Positions 45,811-54,543 of a DNA stretch of 64,000 nucleotides are shown one piece after another. Made by a program: the position numbers and the translations under genes. Positions within the stretch are counted from its first letter, which is position 1; each line of letters opens with the position of its first letter. The notes under the pieces are model-generated. The model made no database searches, was not told the origin of the DNA, and was given only the letters and a program-made list of their open reading frames with translations. Origin of the DNA: Leifsonia sp040686855 (lineage in GTDB: Bacteria > Actinomycetota > Actinomycetes > Actinomycetales > Microbacteriaceae); contig NZ_JBFBOG010000001.1 in the NCBI RefSeq assembly GCF_040686855.1, forward strand, positions 868,001 through 932,000, given 5' to 3'.

Positions 45811-47733
45811 ATGCCCATCACGTCCCCGACCCCGTCCATCGCCGTCGTCGGCGCCGGTCCGCGCGCCGTGGGCTGGCTGGAGCGGTTCGCAGCGGCACGG
45901 TCGGCCGCGGCGGAGAGGCCGCCGGTCATCATCCACCTGATCGACCCGTTCCCCGCCGGGCCCGGACGCATCTGGCGCCACGACCAGTCGCCGCTGCTCA
46001 AGCTGAATTCGATGGCCGAGGACGTCACGATGTTCACCGACGACTCGTGCACGGTCGACGGCCCGGTCGCGCCCGGTCCGTCGCTGCTGGAGTGGGTGGA
46101 GGGCGTGCGGGAGGGCAGCATCCGCGACGCGTCGATCGACGATGACGCCGTCGGAGCCGAGCTCGCGCGTCTGCGCCGGGGCCACTTCCCGACCCGGAGG
46201 CTGCAGAGTCGCTACCTGGACTGGTTCCTGCGCCGGGCGATCGCGGCGCTGGACGCCGACGCAACCGTCGTGCGGCGGACCGGCGAGGTCGTCGCCGTGT
46301 CGACCGCGGACGACGGCGAGGCGGTCCGGCTCGCCGACGGCACGGTGATCCGCGCCGACGCGGTCGTGTACGCACTCGGACACACGGGCAGCGAGCCCTC
46401 GGGCGAGGCCGCCGCCTTCGCCGTGTTCGCCGACCGGCACAGCCTGCACTACCAACCGCCGGCGTTCACCGCCGACGCCGACCTCTCGGGTATCCCGGCA
46501 GGCGAGACCGTCGCTGTCCGCGGGATGGGGCTGGCCGCGGTCGACCTGATCGTGCTGCTGACCGAGGGACGCGGCGGCCGCTTCGAGCGCCACGGCGACG
46601 GGATGCGATACCGGCCGAGTGGACGCGAGCCGCGCATCCTGATCGGGTCGCGGCGCGGCGTGCCGTACCGCTCGAAGATCTCGTCGGCGCTGGTGGGCGA
46701 GGCGCCCTCGCTGCGCCACCTCGCACCCGAGGTGGTCGCCCGGCTCACCCGCGACCCCGGCACGCTCGACTTCCGGCGCGACGTCTGGCCCCTGGTGGAG
46801 CGCGAACTGCTGCACGGCTACTACCGCGAGCTGTTCACCGGGCATCCGGAGCGGGTCGCGGTGGCCTGGGAGCGCTTCCGGGCGGAGCTGGACACGGTGG
46901 ACCTTCGGTCGGCGGCGTACCGCGACCTGCTCGCCGCATCCCTCCCGGACCGATCCGACCACCTCCACCTCGACGCGTTCGACCGGCCGCTCGCCGGGGA
47001 GCGCTTCGCGTCGCGCGACGCGCTGCAGCGCCGTCTCCGGGAGCACCTGCGCGACGACCTGCACCGGCGCACCGCGCCCGAGCACAGCGAAACCCTCGGG
47101 CTCTTCCTCGCGCTGCTGCAGACGATGTTCGCGCTCGCCCCGGTCGGCGCCTCCCCCGCCTGGACGGACGAGTCGCGCACCCGCGACCTCCACGGCTGGT
47201 GGCCGGCGTACTTCAGCTATGTCGCGTCGGGTCCGCCCGGGCACCGTCTGGAGGAACTGCTCGCGCTCTCGGACGCCGGGATCGTCGAGTTCGCCGGGGC
47301 CGACCTGATCGTGACCGCTGACGAGAGGGCCCGGGCGTTCCGGGTGTCCAGCCCGTCCGTCGAGGGGTCTGTGCTGACGCGGACCCTCGTCGACGCCTGG
47401 CTGCCCGCCGCGCACGCCGACCGCACGGACAACCGAGCGCTCCGCGACCTCGCGGTCAGCGGTGCGGGATCGTTCCGGCACGGGATGCTGCGCGTGCATC
47501 CCGATGACGCGCGCGTGCTCGACGCGGCCGGCGCACCGCATCCCCGCCGCTGGGCGATCGGTCCGTTCACCGACGCGCCCTTCGCCGGCGCCTTCGCCCG
47601 GCCGGGCACGAACGCCCTGTCGTTCCGCGAGAACGACCGGGTCGCGCAGGCGGTGCACCGGCTGATCGCGGACCGCGCGGCGACGCACAGCGCAACATCG
47701 CCTGGCACGTCGGCGGTGCTGTCACTACAGTGA
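45811..47733 (+). CDS. FAD/NAD(P)-binding protein
   Basis: 640 aa with a Rossmann motif GAGPRAV near residue 14 and a segment LLKLNSMAEDVTMFTDDS typical of the NAD_binding_9 group of FAD/NAD(P)-binding proteins. RAVGWLERFA and a second nucleotide-binding stretch GMGLAAVDLIVLL follow. Reaction unknown. The ATG at 45811 is chosen because AGGGTG precedes it; one five codons upstream is less likely. The next gene starts four bases after its stop. It is divergent from the GNAT-led importer operon. Confidence 0.85.
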   Translation: MPITSPTPSIAVVGAGPRAVGWLERFAAARSAAAERPPVIIHLIDPFPAGPGRIWRHDQSPLLKLNSMAEDVTMFTDDSCTVDGPVAPGPSLLEWVEGVREGSIRDASIDDDAVGAELARLRRGHFPTRRLQSRYLDWFLRRAIAALDADATVVRRTGEVVAVSTADDGEAVRLADGTVIRADAVVYALGHTGSEPSGEAAAFAVFADRHSLHYQPPAFTADADLSGIPAGETVAVRGMGLAAVDLIVLLTEGRGGRFERHGDGMRYRPSGREPRILIGSRRGVPYRSKISSALVGEAPSLRHLAPEVVARLTRDPGTLDFRRDVWPLVERELLHGYYRELFTGHPERVAVAWERFRAELDTVDLRSAAYRDLLAASLPDRSDHLHLDAFDRPLAGERFASRDALQRRLREHLRDDLHRRTAPEHSETLGLFLALLQTMFALAPVGASPAWTDESRTRDLHGWWPAYFSYVASGPPGHRLEELLALSDAGIVEFAGADLIVTADERARAFRVSSPSVEGSVLTRTLVDAWLPAAHADRTDNRALRDLAVSGAGSFRHGMLRVHPDDARVLDAAGAPHPRRWAIGPFTDAPFAGAFARPGTNALSFRENDRVAQAVHRLIADRAATHSATSPGTSAVLSLQ

Positions 47734-47737
47734 CCCC

Positions 47738-49039
47738 ATGCCGGACGAACCCCGCCGCCCGCTCGACTTCGAGACCCGCCAGATCCACGCAGGAGCCGTC
47801 GTCGACTCCGAGACCCGGTCCCGGGTGACGCCGATCTACCAGACCGCGGCATACGTCTTCGACAGCTTCGACGACGGCGAGGAGCGGTTCGCGGGACGCA
47901 GCGCCTACCGCGCGTACTCGCGCAACGAGAACCCCACCAACGCGGTCGCCGGGCGCCGCATCGCGGACCTCGAGGGCGGGGTCGACGGGATCGTCGTGGC
48001 CAGCGGGCAGGCGGCGATCGCGTCCGCGCTGAGCGCCCTCGCTGCAGCCGGCGACCACATCCTGGCCACGCGGTCGCTGTACGAGGGGACGCGGGAGATG
48101 TTCCGCGGCGTCCTCGCCCGGCAGGGCATCGAGTTCGAGTACGTGCCCGACGACGCGGACGACGCCGAGTGGACGTCGCGCATCCGGCCGAACACCAAAG
48201 CGGTGTACACCGAGACGCTGCCCAACCCGCTCGGGCAGGTGGTCGACATCGCGCGGATCGCGGGCCTGGCCCACGCGGCCGGGGTGCCGCTGGTCGTCGA
48301 CAACACGGTGCCGACCCCGTACCTCTGGCGGCCGATCGAGGACGGCGCGGACATCGTCATCCACTCGACCTCGAAGTGGCTGTCGGGCCACGCGTCGGTG
48401 ATCGGCGGCGCGATCGTGGACGCCGGGACCTTCGACTGGGCGGCAGCCGCAGCGCGCTTCCCGCAGTTGACGGAGGCGCCGCGGCCGGGGGTCCCATCGT
48501 TCGTCGAGCGGTTCGGCGAGGGCGCGTACCTGGCGTACGTGCGAAGCGTCATCGTGCTGGAGTACGGGCCGACCGTGCCGCCGACCAGCACCTTCCTCCT
48601 GCTGCATGGCATCGAGACGCTGTCGGTGCGGATGGACCGGCACGTCGCCACGGCGCAGACCGTCGCGCAGTGGCTGGAGCGGCGGCCGGAGGTCGCGACG
48701 GTCCACTACCCCGGGTTGCCGTCGAACCCCTACTACGAGCGAGCGCAGCGGTACCTGCCGCGCGGGGCCGCATCCATCGTCTCGATCGACCTGGCCGGCG
48801 GGCGGGATGCGGCGCGCCGCTTCATCGACGCGCTGGAGCTGATCTCGCCGATGACGCACATCGGAGACGTCCGCACACTCGCCATCCACCTGGGCAGCAC
48901 CATCCACGCCAAGCTGACCCCCGAGGAGCAGGCCGACGCCGGCATCACCCCCGGCCTGATCCGCCTCTCCGTCGGCCTCGAAAGCCCACGCGACATCCTC
49001 GACGACCTCGCCCGCGCCCTGGACGCCGCCGGCGCCTGA
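47738..49039 (+). CDS. O-acetylhomoserine sulfhydrylase / cystathionine gamma-synthase-like enzyme
   Basis: 433 aa PLP enzyme of the Cys/Met metabolism family. The PLP Lys is 213 in HSTSKW; ETRQIHAG at the start, YSRNENPT and ETLPNPLG are family hallmarks, and DNTVPTPYLWRP is typical of the acetylhomoserine-type clade. It would make homocysteine from O-acetylhomoserine and sulfide or a related thiol; which one is not certain. It starts four bases after the FAD gene and is followed by a convergent aminotransferase. Confidence 0.9.
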   Translation: MPDEPRRPLDFETRQIHAGAVVDSETRSRVTPIYQTAAYVFDSFDDGEERFAGRSAYRAYSRNENPTNAVAGRRIADLEGGVDGIVVASGQAAIASALSALAAAGDHILATRSLYEGTREMFRGVLARQGIEFEYVPDDADDAEWTSRIRPNTKAVYTETLPNPLGQVVDIARIAGLAHAAGVPLVVDNTVPTPYLWRPIEDGADIVIHSTSKWLSGHASVIGGAIVDAGTFDWAAAAARFPQLTEAPRPGVPSFVERFGEGAYLAYVRSVIVLEYGPTVPPTSTFLLLHGIETLSVRMDRHVATAQTVAQWLERRPEVATVHYPGLPSNPYYERAQRYLPRGAASIVSIDLAGGRDAARRFIDALELISPMTHIGDVRTLAIHLGSTIHAKLTPEEQADAGITPGLIRLSVGLESPRDILDDLARALDAAGA

Positions 49040-49042
49040 CGC

Positions 49043-49126
49043 GACGTCGGAGATCCACGCGGAACTCCCACGGAACTCCATTCCGGCCGCAGCCAGCCGG
49101 AGATCTCGCGCGCTTTCTCCGACGTC
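49043..49126. repeat. 11-base inverted repeat between convergent genes
   Basis: GACGTCGGAGA (49043-49053) and TCTCCGACGTC (49116-49126) are perfect complements 62 bases apart, in the gap between the acetylhomoserine-type gene and the MalY-like gene. It may form a long-stem structure helping to end transcription from both sides; no T run is present. Confidence 0.5.
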
Positions 49127-50306
49127 AGCCTGCGAGGGCGGCCGGGCGGGCGGAGGCGGCCGCGACCGTCGCGGCGATGCGGCGCACGGCCTCGACGACG
49201 GTCGACGGGTTGCAGGCGAGGTTGATGCGGGCGAAGCCGCGGCCGGGCTCGCCGAACGCCAGGCCGGAGTTGAGGGCGACCCGACCCTGGTCGATGAGCA
49301 CGCGGGCGGGGTCGTCGCCGAGGCCGGTGTCGCGGAAGTCCAGCCACGCGAGGTACCCCGCATCCGGCCGGATCACGCGCACGGACGGCGCGTGCCGGGC
49401 GAGCTCCGCCTCCAGCAGGGCGACGTTGGTCACCAGCAGACCGACGAGGTCGTCACGCCACGAGAGGCACGACAGCGCCGCGATATTCGCGTGCAGGCCC
49501 AGGATGCTGGTGCGCGCGGCGAGCTCTTCCGGCAGGGCGGTCAGCAGCTCGGCGGAGCGGTCGTCCGCGGCGACGATGACCGCGCACTTGAGACCGGCGA
49601 GGTTCCAGGCCTTGCTGGCCGAGGTGACCGTGACCGCGCGGGCTCCGGCGGCGCGGGCGACGGGGGCGAACGGCGTGAACACCGTTCCGGGATGGGCGAG
49701 CGGCGCGTGCACCTCGTCGCTGACGACGAACACGTCGTACCGGGCGGCGAGGGCGGCGAGCGCCTGAAGCGTAGCGCGGCTGTGACATCGGCCGGTCGGG
49801 TTCTGCGGGTTGCACAGCAGCAGGGCGTCGGCGCCGTCGGCGAACCCGCGCTCGATCCCGGCCAGGTCGAGCGACCAGTCCTCGTCCTCGAGCAGCGGCA
49901 CCGTCACGGCCACCGCGTCCGCTTCGTCGACCATCTCGAAGAACGGCGGGTACACCGGAGGCGTCAGCACAACGCGTCCGCCGACCTCCGGCAGGTCCAG
50001 CCGCAGCGCCTCGACCACGCCGACCGTCACATCCGTCGCCAGGTGCACCGTCGCCGGGTCGACGTGCCAGCCCCACTGCTCGTCGGCGAAGCGCGCGAAG
50101 GCGGAGGCGAGCGGACCGGCCGAGTCGAGGTAGCCGGTGTCGGAGTGCCGAAGGATCTCGGCGACGCGATCCAGGATGGCCGGCTCGACATCGAAGTCCA
50201 TCTCGGCCACGAACACAGGCAGGACGTCCGCGGGGTAGCGGCGCCACTTGATGCTCGACCTGGTCGCGAACAGCTGCTCCAGGGAACGTGCCGGTCCGAA
50301 GCTCAT
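49125..50306 (-). CDS. MalY/PatB-type PLP C-S lyase or aminotransferase
   Basis: 393 aa class I/II PLP enzyme of the MalY/PatB group. Hallmarks are SIKWRRYP, VADMDF-like FVAEMDFDVE near the start, LLCNPQNPTGR and the PLP Lys in SASKAWNLAGLK. Members act as cystathionine beta-lyases or cysteine-S-conjugate lyases. The ATG at 50306 is preferred over one 16 codons upstream because the shared family start is near it. It lies convergent to the acetylhomoserine-type gene and completes the sulfur-metabolic neighbourhood. Confidence 0.88.
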   Translation of the reverse strand: MSFGPARSLEQLFATRSSIKWRRYPADVLPVFVAEMDFDVEPAILDRVAEILRHSDTGYLDSAGPLASAFARFADEQWGWHVDPATVHLATDVTVGVVEALRLDLPEVGGRVVLTPPVYPPFFEMVDEADAVAVTVPLLEDEDWSLDLAGIERGFADGADALLLCNPQNPTGRCHSRATLQALAALAARYDVFVVSDEVHAPLAHPGTVFTPFAPVARAAGARAVTVTSASKAWNLAGLKCAVIVAADDRSAELLTALPEELAARTSILGLHANIAALSCLSWRDDLVGLLVTNVALLEAELARHAPSVRVIRPDAGYLAWLDFRDTGLGDDPARVLIDQGRVALNSGLAFGEPGRGFARINLACNPSTVVEAVRRIAATVAAASARPAALAG

Positions 50307-50376
50307 CCCGTCACTGTGCCGCAGGCCGGGGACGGACGCGAGCCGGGGCGTCAAAAAGCGTAGTGAAGGGTCGGCG

Positions 50377-50793
50377 TCAGGACGCGAGCGCCAGCTGACG
50401 GAAGCGGATGAACGACACGTCCTCCCCGCCGCCGGCGCAGTCGTACGCCGCGCGTATCGGGTCCACCGCCCGCCCGTTCGGCAGCACCACCTCGAGCATG
50501 GTGTCCTCGCGCGCCCCGCGGCGACGCGTGTTGCTCCAGTGGCCGCCGTCCGTGCGCACCAGGATCTCGCCGATCAGGCAGCCCAAGCTCTGCACCGTGA
50601 ACTCGTCGCCGACGAAGCCGTCCTCGGTCCGCAGGTCCACGAACAGGCGGTCGACGAAGACGAGGTCTTCCGGGACGTACGTGACCGTGTGGCCGTAGAT
50701 GTCGTGGATGCCGCCGGCCATCGCTCCGGCCAGCAGCGAGCCGACGGCGGGGTCGGGCCGCCGCCGGCTCGCTGCGCGGGGGAACCGGAACAT
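50377..50793 (-). CDS. Conserved-looking hypothetical protein
   Basis: 138 aa, soluble, no recognised domain. The N-terminus is Arg/Pro-rich; the centre is a run of short beta strands (TVTYVPEDLVFVDRLFVDL, CLIGEILVRTDG). It ends with a C-terminal SFIRFRQLALAS. ATG start, and good codon bias for this genome. It lies upstream of the MalY-like gene on the same strand, 70 bases away, and could be cotranscribed with it; there is nothing in it to suggest function. Confidence 0.6.
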   Translation of the reverse strand: MFRFPRAASRRRPDPAVGSLLAGAMAGGIHDIYGHTVTYVPEDLVFVDRLFVDLRTEDGFVGDEFTVQSLGCLIGEILVRTDGGHWSNTRRRGAREDTMLEVVLPNGRAVDPIRAAYDCAGGGEDVSFIRFRQLALAS

Positions 50794-50899
50794 GGCTCAC
50801 ACGGTAGGCCTCCCCCGCTGAGGGATGCTCGCCCCATTTCGAGTGCCCCCGCTGCGGGTCACGCCCGCCGCTATGCTGAGCGCGACGACAGGGGGGATC

Positions 50900-50959
50900 G
50901 TGAATCTCGCTGCTGGGCACGGTCGGATGCTGATGCCGCACATCCGTCCACTCCGATAG
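50900..50959 (+). CDS. Possible 19-aa leader peptide before the ROK gene
   Basis: Open frame of 19 codons starting GTG with AGGGGGGATC directly before it, a strong ribosome site. The product reads MNLAAGHGRMLMPHIRPLR. Its stop lies inside the 16-base motif shared with the kinase promoter, 46 bases before the ROK gene. It may be a leader peptide or chance; too short to judge by codon use. Confidence 0.3.
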   Translation: MNLAAGHGRMLMPHIRPLR

Positions 50960-50964
50960 TAAAG
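50949..50964 (+). promoter_or_regulatory. Candidate ROK operator, copy 1
   Basis: CACTCCGATAGTAAAG lies 41 bases before the ROK gene. It matches CACTCCGATAGGAAAG (52259-52274) before the kinase gene at 15 of 16 positions. Two such copies in front of the repressor and of its presumed target operon suggest the repressor's binding site. TATGCT (50873-50878) is a possible -10 upstream. Confidence 0.6.
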
Positions 50965-51004
50965 TTCACGCGAGGCCCACGGCGGCCGGGATGAGGAGGC
51001 TCCG

Positions 51005-52204
51005 GTGGCGAAGCGGACGCGCGCGACGGCGACCACGAGCACGCTCGCGCGCGTCAACCAGACCGCCATCATCGAAGCGCTGCGCGAGTCCGGCGCGCTG
51101 TCGCGGCAGCAGCTCGGCGCGAAGACCGGGCTCAGCCCGGCCACGATCAACCGGCTCACCGCGTCCCTCATCGACGACGGTCTGGTGGTCGCCGCCGGGC
51201 AGGAACCGTCGACCGGCGGCCGGCCCTCGGTGCTGCTCCGGTACGCCGGCAGCTCCCGCCTGGTCGCGGCGATCCAGCTGCGCGCCGAGACGGTCACGGG
51301 CATCCTGGTCGACTTCGACGGCAAGGTGGTGTTCCGCCGCTCGGTCGCGCTCGGCACCGGCGAGGAGCGGGCGCCGGACCAGGAACGCGGCCTTCGGAAG
51401 GTGTTCCGGCTGTTCGACGACCTCATCGCGACGGCCGACTCGATGGGCACGCCGTGCCTCGCCGTCGGCGTCGCCGTGCCCGGCGTGGTGCAGCAGCCCG
51501 ACGGCGTGGTCGGCACGATGCCCGAGTTCGGCTGGACCGGGGTGCCGTTCGGCGAGCTGCTGCGTGAGCGCACGTCCCTGCCGGTGGTGGTCGAGAACGA
51601 CGCGAACGCATTGGCCTACGGCGAACTCCACGCAGGGGCCGGGCGCGGGCTGTCGAGCCTGGTGGCACTGTTCCTGGAGAACGGCCTCGGCGCCGGGATC
51701 GTCGCCAACGGCGAGCTGCATCGCGGCGCGCGGGCGGAGGCCGGCGAGATCGGCTACCTGCTCATGGAGCGGTCGTCGCTGGAGCGCTCGTACGACGCGC
51801 GCGGCGACCTGGAGGACCGCATCGGCTCCCTCGCGCTGACCGAGCGCGCCCGCGAGCGCGGGATGCCCATCCCCGCGTCGGGGTCGCTCACCGCGGAGGG
51901 GGTGTTCGAGCTGGCCCGCGACGGGAACGCCGACGCGCAGGAGCTGGCCGACGAGATCCTGGACATGGTCGCGATCGCGGTCGCGGCGCTCGTGATCGTG
52001 CTCGATCCGGAGCTCGTGGTGGTCGGCAGCAGCTTCGTCGGCAGCGCGGACACCGTCATCCCCGGCATCCAGGAGCGGCTGCGCGGCCGCATCATCCGCG
52101 TCCCCCGGATCGAGCCGGCGACGCACCGCGAGGATGCGGTGCTGCTGGGCGCCGCGGAGCTGGCGGCCGCCGAGGTCAACGGCTTCGCCTACCTCGCCTT
52201 CTGA
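51005..52204 (+). CDS. ROK-family transcriptional repressor
   Basis: 399 aa NagC/Xyl-type regulator: an N-terminal winged helix (ALRESGALSRQQLG, LSPATINRLTASL) and a ROK sugar-kinase-like domain with GVAVPGVV and NDANALAYGELHAG. The zinc motif CxCGxxGCxE and its His are missing: after EAGEIGY comes LLMERSS, so this copy may sense sugar without zinc. GTG start with GGAGGCTCCG before it. It lies upstream of the kinase, binding protein, permease and SIS genes on the same strand and is the likely regulator of that operon, binding the shared 16-base motif. Confidence 0.9.
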   Translation: MAKRTRATATTSTLARVNQTAIIEALRESGALSRQQLGAKTGLSPATINRLTASLIDDGLVVAAGQEPSTGGRPSVLLRYAGSSRLVAAIQLRAETVTGILVDFDGKVVFRRSVALGTGEERAPDQERGLRKVFRLFDDLIATADSMGTPCLAVGVAVPGVVQQPDGVVGTMPEFGWTGVPFGELLRERTSLPVVVENDANALAYGELHAGAGRGLSSLVALFLENGLGAGIVANGELHRGARAEAGEIGYLLMERSSLERSYDARGDLEDRIGSLALTERARERGMPIPASGSLTAEGVFELARDGNADAQELADEILDMVAIAVAALVIVLDPELVVVGSSFVGSADTVIPGIQERLRGRIIRVPRIEPATHREDAVLLGAAELAAAEVNGFAYLAF

Positions 52205-52211
52205 CTTCCTC

Positions 52212-52241
52212 TTGACAGCCTCGGGAACCGCGCTCTAGGTT
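52212..52241 (+). promoter_or_regulatory. Promoter of the kinase-transporter operon
   Basis: TTGACA (52212-52217), an 18-base spacer and TAGGTT (52236-52241). Transcription would start near 52248, and the candidate ROK site at 52259-52274 would lie just downstream, where a bound repressor blocks elongation. Confidence 0.6.
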
Positions 52242-52258
52242 TGCTCTCAACTTCTTCT

Positions 52259-52274
52259 CACTCCGATAGGAAAG
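52259..52274 (+). promoter_or_regulatory. Candidate ROK operator, copy 2
   Basis: CACTCCGATAGGAAAG, differing at one position from the copy before the ROK gene (50949-50964). It follows the TTGACA/TAGGTT promoter by 17 bases and precedes the kinase start by 35. Flanking CTTCTT and AGAAG runs add partial symmetry. Confidence 0.65.
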
Positions 52275-52309
52275 AAGAAGATCCCCTACAGCGAGGCAGA
52301 GGAGCAGAC

Positions 52310-53245
52310 GTGATCGTCGGAATCGACATCGGCGGCACCAAGACGCACGTGTGCGTCGAGGACGACGCCGGCGCCGCGCTCCTCGACCGGTCGGTGAAGA
52401 CCGCCGACTGGCAGCACGGGAGCGACCTCCACTCCGAGGACAACGTCCGCGCGCTCCTCGCCCTCTTCGAGCAGGTGCCCGGCGCACCGGCAGCCCCCCT
52501 GGTCGTGGGAGCCCACGGCCTCGACAGCGAGGCGCAGACCCTCGCGTTCTCCGAGACGCTGTCCGCGCTGCACGACGGCCCGGCCCTCGCGGTCAACGAT
52601 GTCGAGCTGGTCGGCCCCGCCGCCGGCTTCGACGAGGCGATCGCCGTCATCGCCGGCACCGGCAGCAAGGTCGTCGGCCGGCGCGCCGACGGGACGCTGG
52701 TCAACGCGGGAGGCTACGGCTACATCCTCAACGACCCGGGCAGCGCGCCCGCACTCGTCCGCGACGCCGTGCGCTCGCTCTTCGACGCGGTCGACGAGGA
52801 GGAGCCCCGGGATGCCCTGGCCGACGCGCTCTACGCCCACTTCGGCGTCGACGAGATCGTCGGCCTGTCGATGGCGCTGAGCATCCGCCCCCGCGTCACC
52901 GTCTGGGGCGCTGCCGCTCCCCTGGTCTTCGCCGCAGCCGATGCCGGCAGCGTGCGCGCCGCCCGCGTCATCGACCAGGCGGCCGACGAGCTGGCCCGCA
53001 GCGTCGAGCTCGTCCACCGCCGCGGCGCGGCCGGAGACGACGTGGTCTGCGCGGGCGGGGTGGTCAGCCACCAGCCGCGCCTCTTCGACGCCCTCGGCGA
53101 GCGCCTGCGCGCCCGCGGTCTCACCCACTCCATCCACCTGCTGGATGTCGCCCCGGTGCGCGGCGCCCTCGCGCTCGCCCGGCGGCTCACGGAGGCGGCC
53201 ACTGTCGTCCCCTTCGCACCATCGAACACACGGAGGAAGTCATGA
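52310..53245 (+). CDS. BadF/BadG-type sugar kinase (N-acetylglucosamine kinase-like)
   Basis: 311 aa ASKHA-fold ATP-binding protein. The phosphate-1 loop is VGIDIGGTKTHV; a second motif IAGTGSKVVGR and a third GAAGDDVVCAGG follow. This matches the BadF/BadG/BcrA/BcrD family, whose sugar-active members phosphorylate N-acetylglucosamine and related aminosugars. GTG start with GGAG before it. The binding protein gene's ATG overlaps its stop by four bases. It probably phosphorylates the sugar taken up by the transporter that follows; that sugar is not known. Confidence 0.88.
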   Translation: MIVGIDIGGTKTHVCVEDDAGAALLDRSVKTADWQHGSDLHSEDNVRALLALFEQVPGAPAAPLVVGAHGLDSEAQTLAFSETLSALHDGPALAVNDVELVGPAAGFDEAIAVIAGTGSKVVGRRADGTLVNAGGYGYILNDPGSAPALVRDAVRSLFDAVDEEEPRDALADALYAHFGVDEIVGLSMALSIRPRVTVWGAAAPLVFAAADAGSVRAARVIDQAADELARSVELVHRRGAAGDDVVCAGGVVSHQPRLFDALGERLRARGLTHSIHLLDVAPVRGALALARRLTEAATVVPFAPSNTRRKS

Positions 53246-54543
53246 GAATCACATCCACCAGGCGCCGCCGCGCCCTCGCGACCCTCGGGATCGCGGCGAC
53301 CGCGGCGCTCGCCCTCAGCGCCTGCAGCGTCACCGGCGCGAGCACGTCGTCCGGCGGCCAGGGCAGCGGCAGCGGCACCATCAACGCCCTGTTCATGAAG
53401 CAGGCGGGCTACTCGGAGTCGGACATCAACACGATGATCACGGACTTCGAGAAGAAGAACCCGAAGATCACCGTCAAGCCGACCTTCGTCGCGTACGAGG
53501 CTCTGCACGACAAGATCGTCACCTCGGCTCCGGCCGGCACGTACGACGTCGTGCTGTCGGACGTCATCTGGCCGGCCGAGTTCGCGTCCAAGGGCATCAT
53601 CACGGATGTCACGGACAAGTTCCCGGCCAGCTGGAAGCAGGACATGCTCGGCGGCGCGCTCTCCAGCGCCGAGTACAAGGGCAAGTACTACGGCGTCCCG
53701 TGGGGACCGTCCACCAAGCTGTTCTTCTACAACAAGGACATGCTGGCCAAGGTGGGCGCGGGCCCTGACGACGTGAAGACCTGGGACGGCGTGCTCGCGA
53801 CCGCGAAGAAGCTGAAGGACGCGGGCGTCGTGCAGTACCCGCTCGCGTGGAGCTGGGCGCAGGCCGAGGCGCTGATCTGCGATTACGCGGTGATGCTCGG
53901 CGCCTACGGCGGACAGTTCACCGACTCCAGCGGCAAGCTCGACATCAACAAGGGCGCGGGCGTCCAGGCGCTCGAGTTCATGAAGAAGTCGATCGACGAA
54001 GGCCTCACGGACCCGGCGTCGACCACCTTCCTCGAGGACGACACCGACAAGTCCATGGCGGCCGGCAAGACCGCGATGGAGCTGAACTGGGAGTCCACGT
54101 TCCGCGACCAGAACGACCCGTCGATCTCGAAGGTCGTCGGCCAGATCGCCGTCACCGCCCCGCCCGCGGGCCCGAGCGGCGACAACCCCGGCGTGAACGG
54201 CTCGATGGCGCTGTCCATCGGCTCGAAGTCGAAGAACCAGGCCGCGGCGTGGAAGCTGATCGAGTACCTGACCAGCGAGTCCAACCAGGACAAGTACACC
54301 AAGTCGTCCATGACGAACTGGAAGGCGAGCTACACCAAGCCCGAGATCACCAAGTCGAACCCGGAGGTCTTCGCGGCGGCCGGCAAGGCGTACGACTCGA
54401 TGATCCTGCGCCCGCCGGTGCCCAACTACAACACGGTGTCGCAGGCGCTGCAGGTCGAGCTCCAGAACGCGCTGCTCGGAAAGAAGACCCCGCAGCAGGC
54501 CCTCGACGACGCGGTGACCGCCGCGAACGCGAGCCAGGGATGA
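53242..54543 (+). CDS. Carbohydrate ABC transporter, substrate-binding lipoprotein
   Basis: 433 aa family-1 sugar-binding lipoprotein. The lipobox LSAC puts the anchored Cys at 28, followed by a Ser/Gly linker. WGPSTKLFFYNKDML, TAMELNWESTF and a late NYNTVSQALQVELQNAL are typical of the family. The ATG overlaps the kinase stop. It gives the importer its specificity; there is no obvious close relative that names the sugar. Confidence 0.93.
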   Translation: MRITSTRRRRALATLGIAATAALALSACSVTGASTSSGGQGSGSGTINALFMKQAGYSESDINTMITDFEKKNPKITVKPTFVAYEALHDKIVTSAPAGTYDVVLSDVIWPAEFASKGIITDVTDKFPASWKQDMLGGALSSAEYKGKYYGVPWGPSTKLFFYNKDMLAKVGAGPDDVKTWDGVLATAKKLKDAGVVQYPLAWSWAQAEALICDYAVMLGAYGGQFTDSSGKLDINKGAGVQALEFMKKSIDEGLTDPASTTFLEDDTDKSMAAGKTAMELNWESTFRDQNDPSISKVVGQIAVTAPPAGPSGDNPGVNGSMALSIGSKSKNQAAAWKLIEYLTSESNQDKYTKSSMTNWKASYTKPEITKSNPEVFAAAGKAYDSMILRPPVPNYNTVSQALQVELQNALLGKKTPQQALDDAVTAANASQG

